64,000 bases of DNA from Chryseobacterium indoltheticum (GTDB taxonomy: Bacteria > Bacteroidota > Bacteroidia > Flavobacteriales > Weeksellaceae). The stretch lies in contig NZ_CP033929.1 of NCBI RefSeq assembly GCF_003815915.1, positions 1,240,001 to 1,304,000 of the forward strand, given 5' to 3'. The notes under the pieces were generated by a model that saw only the letters and a list, made by a program, of their open reading frames with translations, was not told where the DNA came from and searched no databases. The position numbers and the translations under genes are program-made. Of this stretch, positions 42,837-52,015 are shown piece by piece. Every line of letters starts with the position of its first letter. Position 1 is the stretch's first letter.

Positions 42837-43736
42837 ATGAAAATGATTAACTGCATAAATTTCACTAATTTTAAGCAAAAATCATTCGGAATGAGCCGTC
42901 GTTCAGATTATTTTCCGGTTTTGGGTATTCAGGATTTCAAGGATGATCATTCTTTGGAAGCCCATCTTCTGTTTAATGAACTTTACGGAGAACGCTCTAT
43001 CGATCATCCGCACAAGCATGATTTTTTTATCATTAATATTTTTGAAAAAGCAAAAGGAAATCATATCATCGATTTTGTAGATTATGAAGTGAAAGATCAT
43101 CAGATTCATTTGGTTTTCCCCGATCAGGTGCATCAATGGGATATTGAAGCAGGAACAATAGGATATCAATTGATGATCAGCAGAGATTGGTTTGAAAGTT
43201 TAATTCCGGCTTTGAGATTTTCACAATTATTTTATCAGAATCATCCGGTGATAGACCTTTCAGATATGAGTTTTGAATTTCTGGTTTATGAATTTAAGAC
43301 TATTAAAAAACTTTTGAATGATGAGAATATCTTTTGGGAAATGATTCAGAAACGTAGCGAAATGATTGGATTACTCATCAGTGAAGCGGTAGAATTTATT
43401 TTTAAAAATGATGAACGATATCATGCAAATCCTGTTTTTTCAAAGTTTTTAAACCTTATTGATGAACATTTTAAAGAAAAACGTTCTGTTTCTTTTTATG
43501 CTGAAAAGCTTAATATTTCTCCGAATTATTTAAATATCATCTGTAAAAAAAGCATCAATTCTTCAGCTTCATCGCTTATTCAGGATAGAATTTTACTTGA
43601 AGCGAAGCGTCTTCTGAAAGTGTCAGAAAAATCGGTGAAAGATATTGTTTTTGATTTGGGATTTTATGATCAGGCAAGTTTTTCAAAATTTTTTAAGTCA
43701 CAAACAGGTATGACACCTTCTCAATTCAAAGAATGA
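42837..43736 (+). CDS. AraC-family transcriptional regulator
   Basis: A 299-residue regulator: N-terminal cupin-like sensor (about 20-170, with IDHPHKHDFFIINIF and LVFPDQVHQWDIEAG), then the AraC DNA-binding domain (about 200-299) with FYAEKLNISPNYLNIICKKS as first helix-turn-helix and VKDIVFDLGFYDQASFSKFF as second. Starts at ATG 42837 or possibly at a later Met (residue 19). No target gene is apparent nearby; the following region holds a repeat and the next gene is on the other strand. Confidence 0.9.
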   Translation: MKMINCINFTNFKQKSFGMSRRSDYFPVLGIQDFKDDHSLEAHLLFNELYGERSIDHPHKHDFFIINIFEKAKGNHIIDFVDYEVKDHQIHLVFPDQVHQWDIEAGTIGYQLMISRDWFESLIPALRFSQLFYQNHPVIDLSDMSFEFLVYEFKTIKKLLNDENIFWEMIQKRSEMIGLLISEAVEFIFKNDERYHANPVFSKFLNLIDEHFKEKRSVSFYAEKLNISPNYLNIICKKSINSSASSLIQDRILLEAKRLLKVSEKSVKDIVFDLGFYDQASFSKFFKSQTGMTPSQFKE

Positions 43737-43751
43737 TCATTGGAAAAGGTT

Positions 43752-43817
43752 GAACTTCTACGGAGTTCTAATTGTGGTTCTTACCATTATGCTACAAAGG
43801 TATTGCTCCTCCGGAGC
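43752..43817. repeat. Paired-hairpin intergenic element
   Basis: Hairpins gaact-tctacgg-agttc (43752-43768) and gctcc-tcc-ggagc (43805-43817) share the core ct(a/c)cggag and are joined by cattatgctacaaaggtat. This looks like a structured dispersed repeat, possibly transcribed. Only one copy lies in the window. Confidence 0.55.
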
Positions 43818-43889
43818 TGCCCAGATTGTGAGACAAATTGGTATAAGGAAAATTCTAAATGAAAATGATATAAGTTAATTGTTTAAATA

Positions 43890-43922
43890 AAAATTCCTCA
43901 GAAAATATTTCTAAGGAATTTT
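43890..43922. terminator. Terminator after the lipoprotein A gene
   Basis: Arms 43890-43904 and 43908-43922 of 15 bp with one G-U pair around ATA, with A/T-rich flanks, 20 bp past the stop codon at 43943 on the minus strand. Confidence 0.8.
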
Positions 43923-43942
43923 AATATTGATGTTGAATTTAA

Positions 43943-45115
43943 TTATTGTAATCCGGACCAACCAACTGCCCAGGCTGGCGTTAAAATTCCGTTTCCAGCT
44001 CCGGTTGCATCAGGTTTTTCGGTATAAGTGTTGGCTAAAATTGTTACAGATGTACCCGCTGTTGAAGTAGCTGAAATCTTAGCCGTAACATTGGTGGCAT
44101 TAAATAGAATGTCTTTTACTTTACTTTGACCGTTAAAATAAGTAACGGTTGCGTCACCTTGTAAATTAATACCTGTTTTCCAGCTTGAAATCACAACATT
44201 TTCAATCGTGGCTTGCGCTCCCGATGATAACAGTATGCCATTAGCTTCGCCTGTGTCATTTCCTCCGATTACAGTCACGTTTTTGATAGTTGCGCTTGAT
44301 TGAGGAGAAGCAGTAGGATTTGTAGCATTATTAATACCTTTAATTCCATTATTTCCTGTGCCGTCTGCTTTTCTTTTGGTATAAATATTTGTTGCCGTTC
44401 CGATCCATCCGTCTTTATAACTGAATGCATGATTGGTATTTCCGATTGAAACAATATTTAAAACATTTACCGTTCCGCCATAAATTTCAATACCGTCGTC
44501 TGCATTATTTAAAAGTGCCACGCTTTCTACTCTGGTCTCGTTACCGATCCCGAAAAGTGAAAGACCGTTAAATTTTTTACTGGTTGTAAATTCGGCACCT
44601 GCATATTCAATTCTTACATAATTCAATGATCCTGAATTATCTGTAGTTTCAGTTCCTCCGTAAGTTAAATTTCCTATTTCTGATGACCCTGTATTTCCTG
44701 TATTAATCGGAGCTTTACCACAAATGACTATTCCGCCCCAATTTCCGGCAACGGTTGTCTCTGATGTAAATAAAACCGGTGAACCCGCTGTACCGTTGGC
44801 GTAGATTTTTCCACCCTGTTCTACAAGAACGTAAGAGGAAGCTCCTGATGTAGCAATAATTCTTGTTCCGGCAGGAATGACGAGAGTTCCACCATTTTTT
44901 ACGGTAACAATACCATTGAGCTTATAAAATTTCATAGGATCAAGTGTTACAACTTGCCCGCTGGTAACATCACCTTTAAAATTGTTGGGATCCTGAGCGA
45001 TTCCGACCACTGCAATTTCAGAAGTTATATCTTCTTCTTTACCGCACGAATGAATGATCAATGATGAGCAGATAATGAAAGCTGCAATGATTAATTTTAA
45101 GTGATTTTTCTTCAT
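43943..45115 (-). CDS. Surface lipoprotein A, beta-helix-like, paralogue of 45342-46514
   Basis: A 390-residue lipoprotein from ATG 45115 (MKKNHLKLIIAAFIICSSL, lipobox IIHSC); a 13-residue upstream extension is unlikely. The Cys is followed by GKEED, fitting the acidic lipoprotein-export signal that directs Bacteroidetes lipoproteins to the cell surface. The body has repeated beta-strand turns (PAGTRIIATSGASSYVLVEQ, GNWGGIVICGKAPINTG, EYAGAEF) and looks like a right-handed beta helix. It shares a close full-length pattern with its neighbour. It likely works with the TonB receptor. Confidence 0.8.
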   Translation of the reverse strand: MKKNHLKLIIAAFIICSSLIIHSCGKEEDITSEIAVVGIAQDPNNFKGDVTSGQVVTLDPMKFYKLNGIVTVKNGGTLVIPAGTRIIATSGASSYVLVEQGGKIYANGTAGSPVLFTSETTVAGNWGGIVICGKAPINTGNTGSSEIGNLTYGGTETTDNSGSLNYVRIEYAGAEFTTSKKFNGLSLFGIGNETRVESVALLNNADDGIEIYGGTVNVLNIVSIGNTNHAFSYKDGWIGTATNIYTKRKADGTGNNGIKGINNATNPTASPQSSATIKNVTVIGGNDTGEANGILLSSGAQATIENVVISSWKTGINLQGDATVTYFNGQSKVKDILFNATNVTAKISATSTAGTSVTILANTYTEKPDATGAGNGILTPAWAVGWSGLQ

Positions 45116-45273
45116 AATTCTCAGGTTACTCTTCTTCAACGAGATTTTTATCAATCTATTTTGAATGAGAAGACCAAATTACTATTTTTTTGCTTGGTTT
45201 CCCAACAGAATATTGATGATTTAATTTTAGTATTAAATATTTAAAATGAATAAAAGTTAATATTAAAAAAAAT

Positions 45274-45307
45274 AACCACGCCCGGAAAATAAATTCCGGG
45301 CGTGGTT
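45274..45307. terminator. Terminator between the two paralogues
   Basis: Perfect 14-bp arms aaccacgcccggaa (45274-45287) and complement (45294-45307) with a 6-base loop, GC-rich in an AT-rich region, and a T-run on the minus strand. It ends the transcript of 45342-46514. Confidence 0.92.
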
Positions 45308-45341
45308 TTCAATTTAATATGAAGAAACTAATTACTTAATA

Positions 45342-46514
45342 TTAAATACCTGCCCATCCTGCAGCCCAAGTTGGAGTTGCTGTACCGTTACCAGCACCAT
45401 TTGCCGTTGCATCTTCAGTGTAAGTATTTGGTAATAAAGCTGCAGCAGGACTTCCTGTAGTTGCTTTTACAGACGCTTTAGTTGCAACATTGTCAAATTT
45501 CACTTTTGTGATTCTGTTTTGACCATTGAAATAAGTTACAGACTGATCGTGCTCTACGTTGATACCTGTAGTCCAGTTAGATAATACAACATTATCAATT
45601 GACGCATAAGTACCTTCTCTCAATTTTAGACCATCAGATTCTCCTGAAGTTGCTCCAATGAAAGTAGCATTTTTGATTGTTGGATTAGATCTTGGACTTG
45701 CATCTTTATTATTTGCATTGTTATCCGCCTCGATTCCTCTGTTTCCAACGTTATCTGCTCTTCTTTTTGTATAGATATTTGTTGCTGTTCCGTTCCAACC
45801 TTCAGTCCAGTCAAAAGCATCATCTTCGTTAGCGACAGAAATAATGTTTGATACATTTACTGTTCCACCAAAGAACTCAATACCATCATCAGATCCATTA
45901 ATCATAGAGATATTGTCTATTACAGTTCCGTTACCTACACCGAATAAAGAAAGACCGTTAAATTCTTTCACTCCAGTATAAATTGCGCCTGCATATTCTA
46001 TTCTTACAAACTTTAAGCTTCCTGAATTGTCATTGGCAACAGTTCCTCCATAGATTGATTCTCCTACTTCAGAAACTGCAGTAGCACCACTATTGATAGG
46101 AGCTTTACCACAGATTACCACACCTCCCCAGCTTCCTGGTGTAGGATTTGGTGAAGTAAATACGATGGGTGATGTAGCAGTTCCGTTAGCGAAAATTTTA
46201 GCACCTTGCTCTATAAGAACGTAAGAAGATGTACCTCCATTGGCTTCAATTCTAGTTCCTGCAGGAATTACCAAAGTACCACCAGCTCTTACTTTCACTG
46301 ATCCAGTTAATTTATATAATTTCGTAGCATCTAAAGTTACGGTTTCACCAGACTTTACCTCTCCCTTGAAATTGGCAGGATCTGCTGCAATACCCGTTGC
46401 AGGATTTGTGATGATAACTTCATCATCATCGTTGTCACTACATGATTGAAATGCTACAGCTGTTGTAGACATAATGAATGCCGCAGCTAATAATTTTAAA
46501 GTGTTCTTTTTCAT
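45342..46514 (-). CDS. Surface lipoprotein B, beta-helix-like
   Basis: A 390-residue lipoprotein (MKKNTLKLLAAAFIMSTTAV, Cys25 in AFQSC) whose length and repeat pattern match lipoprotein A: PAGTRIEANGGTSSYVLIEQ, GSWGGVVICGKAPINSG, RIEYAGAIY, FNGLSLFGVGNG, NIYTKRRADNVGNRG. The Cys is followed by SDNDDDE, an acidic export signal. It lies 33 bp downstream of the TonB receptor gene on the same strand, so it is co-transcribed with it. A substrate-binding or surface-capture role is inferred. Confidence 0.82.
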   Translation of the reverse strand: MKKNTLKLLAAAFIMSTTAVAFQSCSDNDDDEVIITNPATGIAADPANFKGEVKSGETVTLDATKLYKLTGSVKVRAGGTLVIPAGTRIEANGGTSSYVLIEQGAKIFANGTATSPIVFTSPNPTPGSWGGVVICGKAPINSGATAVSEVGESIYGGTVANDNSGSLKFVRIEYAGAIYTGVKEFNGLSLFGVGNGTVIDNISMINGSDDGIEFFGGTVNVSNIISVANEDDAFDWTEGWNGTATNIYTKRRADNVGNRGIEADNNANNKDASPRSNPTIKNATFIGATSGESDGLKLREGTYASIDNVVLSNWTTGINVEHDQSVTYFNGQNRITKVKFDNVATKASVKATTGSPAAALLPNTYTEDATANGAGNGTATPTWAAGWAGI

Positions 46515-46546
46515 TTTACAATATTTTTATAATTTATTTTCAGTAA

Positions 46547-49099
46547 TTAAAATTCATATGATACGCTCGCTCCTACGCCTGCCCCTCTTTTATATTTTCT
46601 CGAAACAAGCTCTCCTGTTGTATTGTCTTGAACTCTTGTAAAGTAAGGGTTTAATAAATTTCTTCCACTTAAAGAAAAGCCCATTCCGTTTACTAATTTT
46701 ATTTTTAGTGTAGTATCTAATGTGCTGAATGCTTTATCTACTAGATTTCCTTTTCCAATGTTACCAAGAGCATACACATTATCTGAAATATAAGAGTAAG
46801 ACACTACAAAATCCATCGTGTTTTTATTTCCCCATTTTTGTTCGATACCTAGGTTGGCATTGGCTAAGAATTCTGAAGCTCCTTGTAATTTGTCTTTAGT
46901 AGTATTGAAATTAACACTCAATTTATTTTCGCGCATCACTTTTTCTTTATCTAAGTTTTGCTCGGTATTTAAGTAAGTACCATTTAAGAAAGTATAAAAT
47001 CTAGTTTTACCAGAGTCATAAATATCTTTTCTTATCTCAGCTTCCAAACCAAAAACTCTACCGGAGTCTCCTACATTGATAAAAGAAACTGTATTTGAAG
47101 AAGATGCAACTACTGTTCTAGCGATTGGGTTTTTAATGAATTTTCCAAATGCAGTTAAAGAGATTAGTTCATTTTTCTTAGGAAACCATTCCCACTTTAA
47201 ATCTATATTGTAGTTATCAGCGATGTACACATCTCTGTTCCCTTGGCTTGATTCATCTATATCTTCATATTCAAATGGTGCAACTTCTAGTAAAAGAGGA
47301 GTAGTGTAAGTTTTTGAACCGGCTAATCTTAAGTTATGCTTATCATTTACACTGTATTTTAAGTTGAAAGCAGGTAAAATTTTAGAATAGTCTTTATTTA
47401 CTTTTCCTCCATCTGCGAATAATGCAGTGTTATACTCAATTTCTTGTTTTAAATTATCATAACGTACACCAACTTGTGCCGTCAACTTTTCTGAGAATTT
47501 ATATTCTACATTTACGTAACCTGCATTGTTCATTATTTCTGATGTAAAATATTGAGGAACAAAGGCAGTTTCATTAGATTTAATATCTCCTCTGAATGTT
47601 ACAATATCGAAAAATCCTCCAGCTTGATAATTAGTACTATTAAAGAAAGAATCATAATTATTGCGATCTACAAAATAACTTCCTTGCACAGGAAGCACTC
47701 GGAAGTTATACTGTGTTGCTTTGAAATCGCTATCTTTATATCTTCCGCTATACCCCAATGTAATTTTTGTGTTTTCGCCCAATTTGTAATCAGCATGTAC
47801 ATCACCTACAAAATCATTTTCCAATAATCTGTCGTAATATCTGTTATTGGCTCCAGGATTGGAACTAGCAAAAAAACTGTAATCTTGAAGTTTATCATAG
47901 ATTGTTATATTTTGCTGTCTGTCTGGTCTTCTGCTGTCTAGTCTGTTATATCCTAGATTCCAGACAATTTTCAATGGCTCAGATATCGTATGCTCACCTT
48001 TTAACTGGTTTGCAAGTAAGTCATTCGTTCTGTATGTAGCTCTTCTTACTTGGGTTACATATCTTTCTTGCAATGCATCATTATCATAATAATCTCTATT
48101 GTAACCACTGTAATTACCCAGTTTTTGCTCAGTTGTATGGATGTAGTTAGAAGATAAGTTGATATTGTGATTTGAATTAATCTTATAATTAACGTTTATT
48201 AATCCGGTTGTATTGGTAGTGTATTTAAATTCTTCAGAATTATCATAGATTTTATTAGTTCCTTTTTCAGTATCAAATGATCCACCAGTAATCCCTTGGA
48301 AATAATCGTAGCTGTTATCAAATCCTCCAAATCCGAAAATACTCAACTTACCTTGCTCTCCAATTTTAAAATTAGTTCCAAAATCAAAACTTAGAGCCGA
48401 GTTGATAGGATTGTTAATTTCCTGATTTTTTAGAGAAGTTTTGAACACATAACCTCTGTTCAGAATTGCATTCTTTGATGGTTTCTCAAGCATTTTAGAA
48501 CCAAAGAAATTGGGTCCGTCCTGAAGGAAATAATTATTTTTCTGAACTGCATTAAAGTTTACAGAAGAGCCTAAATTAATTTTAAAATAAGGCTTTCCTG
48601 TGTAAACTTTTGTTACAATGTCAACGTTCGCTCCAGACATATCACCCCATAGTTTTGGGTTGTACACCTTTTCCAAACCGATGAAATCGATCATGTCAGT
48701 TTTTATGATACTTAAATCGATGTTTTTGTATAAAGGATCGTTTGAAGGAACCTGAAGGCCGTTAATCGTTGTAGAGTTGTTACGGTCACCCAGTCCACGG
48801 ATGAATATTTGCCCACTACCTTCTTGTTTCTGTGATCCGGTTGCTTTAGTTACAGCTACAGAAACATCACCTACACCTTGTTTTTCTAGCTGTACAGAAC
48901 CTACACGTTCAATTACTTCAACAGATTTTCTCTGTACCGTAATGATGTTAGATTCGCTGCCTTTCTTTGTTGTACCTTGAATAATAACACCCTCAATCTT
49001 CTTTTCGTTCTTTACGGTGTCATTTTTTTCTTGAGCGTACATTAAAGTCCCTGATGTAGTAAGGAATAATGCAGCGATACTCAGTTTTCTAAAATTCAT
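46547..49099 (-). CDS. TonB-dependent outer-membrane receptor
   Basis: An 850-residue receptor: signal peptide (about 1-22), a TonB-box region, a plug domain with VEVIERVGSVQLEKQGVGDV, GSGQIFIRGLGDRNNSTTING and SGANVDIVTK, then a 22-stranded beta-barrel pattern ending in the aromatic SVSYEF. No SusD-like partner follows; instead the two beta-helix lipoproteins do, so the transport partner is unusual. The gene diverges from the response regulator across a 187-bp region with the start at 49099. Substrate unknown. Confidence 0.92.
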   Translation of the reverse strand: MNFRKLSIAALFLTTSGTLMYAQEKNDTVKNEKKIEGVIIQGTTKKGSESNIITVQRKSVEVIERVGSVQLEKQGVGDVSVAVTKATGSQKQEGSGQIFIRGLGDRNNSTTINGLQVPSNDPLYKNIDLSIIKTDMIDFIGLEKVYNPKLWGDMSGANVDIVTKVYTGKPYFKINLGSSVNFNAVQKNNYFLQDGPNFFGSKMLEKPSKNAILNRGYVFKTSLKNQEINNPINSALSFDFGTNFKIGEQGKLSIFGFGGFDNSYDYFQGITGGSFDTEKGTNKIYDNSEEFKYTTNTTGLINVNYKINSNHNINLSSNYIHTTEQKLGNYSGYNRDYYDNDALQERYVTQVRRATYRTNDLLANQLKGEHTISEPLKIVWNLGYNRLDSRRPDRQQNITIYDKLQDYSFFASSNPGANNRYYDRLLENDFVGDVHADYKLGENTKITLGYSGRYKDSDFKATQYNFRVLPVQGSYFVDRNNYDSFFNSTNYQAGGFFDIVTFRGDIKSNETAFVPQYFTSEIMNNAGYVNVEYKFSEKLTAQVGVRYDNLKQEIEYNTALFADGGKVNKDYSKILPAFNLKYSVNDKHNLRLAGSKTYTTPLLLEVAPFEYEDIDESSQGNRDVYIADNYNIDLKWEWFPKKNELISLTAFGKFIKNPIARTVVASSSNTVSFINVGDSGRVFGLEAEIRKDIYDSGKTRFYTFLNGTYLNTEQNLDKEKVMRENKLSVNFNTTKDKLQGASEFLANANLGIEQKWGNKNTMDFVVSYSYISDNVYALGNIGKGNLVDKAFSTLDTTLKIKLVNGMGFSLSGRNLLNPYFTRVQDNTTGELVSRKYKRGAGVGASVSYEF

Positions 49100-49261
49100 T
49101 TCTTTTTTACTAATTACTTTCGGTGCAAAGGAAGAAAAGTTTAATGGGGTAAATGGTTTAGCGAAATTTAATTTTTTCTTAACTAAACATTACGAAAAGG
49201 ATATTATTGTTAACTTTATGTGAACGATAACCATTGTGTTAATCCATCATTCAAAATTGAT

Positions 49262-49269
49262 TAACTTTG
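49262..49269 (+). promoter_or_regulatory. Putative -7 box (TAACTTTG) of the two-component operon
   Basis: Exact TAnnTTTG match 17 bp before the ATG at 49287, in the divergent region with the TonB receptor gene. No well-spaced TTTG -33 box. Confidence 0.5.
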
Positions 49270-49286
49270 AAACGTAAAAATTGAAA

Positions 49287-49964
49287 ATGAACCAAAAGAA
49301 AATTCTTCTAATAGACGATGAACTCGATATTCTAGAGATTCTGTCTTACAATCTGGAAAAAGAAGGTTACGACATTTATACCGCTACAAATGGTAATGAA
49401 GGTATAGAAAAAGCCAAAGAAATTATTCCAGATTTGATCTTATTAGATGTAATGATGCCCGAAAAAGACGGTATCGAAACTTGCCAGGAGCTTAGAAAAG
49501 TAAAAGAGCTGCAAAAATCTCTTATCGTTTTCCTTTCAGCAAGAAGTGAAGAGTTTTCTCAATTGGCTGGCTTTCAGGCAGGAGCAAACGACTATATTGT
49601 AAAGCTTATCAAACCGAAAATTCTTATTTCTAAAGTAAATGCATTGCTTCAGCTGACTTCTCAGGTTTCTGATAATGCTAAACTTATTGAAATTGGCGAT
49701 TTGGTAATCGATAAAGATAACTTCCGAGTTTCAAAAAGCGGACAGCAGTTTCTGTTACCGAAAAAAGAATTCGATCTGCTTTATCTTTTGGCTTCAAACA
49801 CCGAAAAAGTCTTTAAAAGAGAGGAAATTCTTGAAAGAGTATGGGGAAATGACGTAATTGTTGGTGAAAGAACAATCGATGTACATATCCGTAGACTGAG
49901 AGAAAAATTAGGAATCAACACGATTCAGACCTTAAAAGGAATTGGGTATAAATTGATTGTTTAA
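49287..49964 (+). CDS. OmpR/PhoB-type response regulator
   Basis: A 225-residue regulator from ATG 49287 (a TTG two codons upstream is less likely). Receiver: Asp10/Asp11, phospho-Asp54 (LLDVMMP), Ser84, Lys106. Winged-helix output about 130-225, with LYLLASNTEKVFKREEILER and RTIDVHIRRLREKLG. The Lys of the receiver is followed by Leu where the family usually has Pro (DYIVKLIKP). The sequence resembles flavobacterial PhoB-like regulators. The kinase follows after 44 bp. The TonB receptor gene next to it may be a target. Confidence 0.92.
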   Translation: MNQKKILLIDDELDILEILSYNLEKEGYDIYTATNGNEGIEKAKEIIPDLILLDVMMPEKDGIETCQELRKVKELQKSLIVFLSARSEEFSQLAGFQAGANDYIVKLIKPKILISKVNALLQLTSQVSDNAKLIEIGDLVIDKDNFRVSKSGQQFLLPKKEFDLLYLLASNTEKVFKREEILERVWGNDVIVGERTIDVHIRRLREKLGINTIQTLKGIGYKLIV

Positions 49965-50008
49965 CTCAGAAAAGACTAACTTTACATTTAACTCAAAATT
50001 TTGTAAAA

Positions 50009-51040
50009 TTGAAATTTTACAGGCTTACCTTAGTTTCATCATGTCTGCTTACATTGGTGATGTTTGTTTTAGTGATTATATTCGATTCACTAAAAGATAT
50101 CTATTATAATACATCTCAGTTTAAGATTGGCCTTTTTTTGTGTGTTGTTTTGATGTTTATTATTAATTATGTTGTTTTAGAACTACTTTTTAATTATTAC
50201 GCCAAAAAACAGGTACGAAAGATCTCAAAAATTCTTCCTGAAGAAATAATTTACAGCGATCAGAATAATATTACACTGAAAGAACTCGGAGAAAGATTTT
50301 CAGATTTTAATCAGCAGCAGCTCACCGAGATGGATATGATGAAAGAAATGGAAAGTTACCGTAAAGAATATATCGGAAATGTTTCACATGAGCTAAAAAC
50401 ACCACTTTTTTCCATTCAGGGTTACGTAGAAACTTTAGTTGACGGTGGAGTAGATAATCTGACGATCCGTGATAAATATTTGGAACGAATAGGGATCTCT
50501 GTAGAAAGATTGATAGCTATCGTTAATGATCTAGACATGATCAACAGATTGGAAGCCGGTGAAATCAATCTTACCGTTTCCAGATTTGATGTTAATATTC
50601 TTATTAAAGAAATTTTTGACCTGCTCGATCTGGAAGCCGAAAAAAATAATACCGTTTTGCAGCTTCAGACTTTACATAGCCAGATTTTTGTGGAGGCCGA
50701 CAAGCAGAAAGTGTCTCAGGTTTTTATTAATTTAATTTCAAATGCTATTCACTACGCCAACAGGCAGGAAGCGAAAGTAGTGGTGAAGACAAGTGTTCTC
50801 AGAAATAAAGTACTTATCGAAGTAATTGATAACGGTATGGGAATAAAAGCCGAACTTTTACCAAGAATTTTTGAAAGATTTTATAGAGTAGAGACCAGCC
50901 GAAGCAGAAGACAGGGTGGTTCAGGATTAGGGCTAGCCATTGTGAAGCACATCCTGGAGGCTCATAACGAAAATATTACGGTAGAAAGTGTTTACCTGGA
51001 AGGCACAAAATTCAGTTTTATGCTCGAGAAAAGTAAATGA
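50009..51040 (+). CDS. Sensor histidine kinase (PhoR-like)
   Basis: A 343-residue kinase with two membrane helices (about 7-25 and 41-62), a very short external loop, the phosphoacceptor His127 in NVSHELKTPLFSIQGY, and an ATPase domain with NLISNAIHYA (N box), VIDNGMGI (G1) and GGSGLGLAIVKH (G2). The start is a TTG at 50009; no earlier ATG exists. The near-absence of a sensor loop suggests sensing within the membrane or through a partner. It pairs with the preceding regulator. Confidence 0.92.
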   Translation: MKFYRLTLVSSCLLTLVMFVLVIIFDSLKDIYYNTSQFKIGLFLCVVLMFIINYVVLELLFNYYAKKQVRKISKILPEEIIYSDQNNITLKELGERFSDFNQQQLTEMDMMKEMESYRKEYIGNVSHELKTPLFSIQGYVETLVDGGVDNLTIRDKYLERIGISVERLIAIVNDLDMINRLEAGEINLTVSRFDVNILIKEIFDLLDLEAEKNNTVLQLQTLHSQIFVEADKQKVSQVFINLISNAIHYANRQEAKVVVKTSVLRNKVLIEVIDNGMGIKAELLPRIFERFYRVETSRSRRQGGSGLGLAIVKHILEAHNENITVESVYLEGTKFSFMLEKSK

Positions 51041-51090
51041 TTTTGCGAAATGTAAGGAAAAAAAAGTTTCTAAAAAATTATTAAATATTT

Positions 51091-51119
51091 TTTGTAAAAT
51101 CTCATTTATTATATATTTG
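51091..51119 (+). promoter_or_regulatory. Bacteroidetes-type promoter (TTTG - 17 bp - TATATTTG)
   Basis: TTTG at 51091-51094 and TATATTTG at 51112-51119 with 17 bp between, a near-ideal -33/-7 pair, 51 bp before the start of the acidic protein gene at 51171. Confidence 0.8.
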
Positions 51120-51170
51120 CAACAAGAATTTATCACAATAAATAAGGCAAAAAGTAATTGAAATACTGAT

Positions 51171-51767
51171 ATGGTTTACAAAATCCGTGTAATATTAGAT
51201 ACGAAAGAAGACATTTTCCGAGATGTAGAAATCAAAGGAAAACAAACACTCTGGAACTTACATTTGGGAATTAAAAGTGCATTCAACCTTAGTGGAGATG
51301 AGCTGTCTACTTTTAATCTTCTCGAAGAAGATGGTACTGTTGTAAAAAGCGTACCACTGGAAGATATGAGTGATGATGGTGATGGCGAAATTATGTCAGA
51401 TGTATACATCGATGAAGCATTTGAGTCAGCAGGAGACAAAGCGCAGTTCCAGTACGGTCTGCTTGATCTTTGGGAATTTTTCTGCGAATTGGTAGAAGTT
51501 GTAGACGAAACGAAAGGTGTAAACTACCCGATTACAACGTACAGATTCGGAAATGCTCCTTTAAAAGCTCCGGGTAAAAACGGAAGCGCCGGAGGATCAA
51601 AAAACAAAAAATCTGCAATGCCTTTATTGGATGATGATTTCAGTTTTGATGATGATTTCGTAAGTGGTAGCAGCTTTGAAGATGAAGATGACAATTTCGA
51701 TGACGATGAAGAAGATGACTATAATGATGATGTTTTCGATGAAGAAGACGATGACAACGAAAGATAA
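51171..51767 (+). CDS. pRiA4b ORF-3-like protein with acidic tail
   Basis: A 198-residue protein. The N-terminal domain (about 1-125) fits the pRiA4b ORF-3/IS1096 TnpR-associated family: VYKIRVILDTKEDIFRDVEI, TLWNLHLGIKSAFNL, QYGLLDLWEFFCELVEV. The last 45 residues are almost wholly Asp/Glu with Phe (DDDFSFDDDFVSGSSFEDED), a disordered acidic tail that may bind basic proteins or RNA-binding partners. Function unknown; no mobile element is near. It has a good promoter and its own terminator. Confidence 0.8.
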   Translation: MVYKIRVILDTKEDIFRDVEIKGKQTLWNLHLGIKSAFNLSGDELSTFNLLEEDGTVVKSVPLEDMSDDGDGEIMSDVYIDEAFESAGDKAQFQYGLLDLWEFFCELVEVVDETKGVNYPITTYRFGNAPLKAPGKNGSAGGSKNKKSAMPLLDDDFSFDDDFVSGSSFEDEDDNFDDDEEDDYNDDVFDEEDDDNER

Positions 51768-51778
51768 ATAAAATACAG

Positions 51779-51798
51779 CCCTGAACTAAAATTCAGGG
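51779..51798 (+). terminator. Terminator of the acidic-tail gene
   Basis: Hairpin ccctgaa / ttcaggg with a 6-base loop followed by six T, 11 bp after the stop codon. Confidence 0.85.
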
Positions 51799-52015
51799 TT
51801 TTTCGTTTTAAATAATATGACTTAATTCATAATTTTTAGCAGGAAATTACAGTCTTCAACTTTTTTTCCTTTGGTTTTAAGAGAAAAAGAGATTTTCAAG
51901 AAAATAGACATAATCAACTCGTTTAAATATTTTTAAAACTCAATTTCTTATTTTTGCTAAATAAATTCAGCTTAAAACTTATAAAGGAAATAGAAAAATT
52001 TCATTTATCTAAAAA

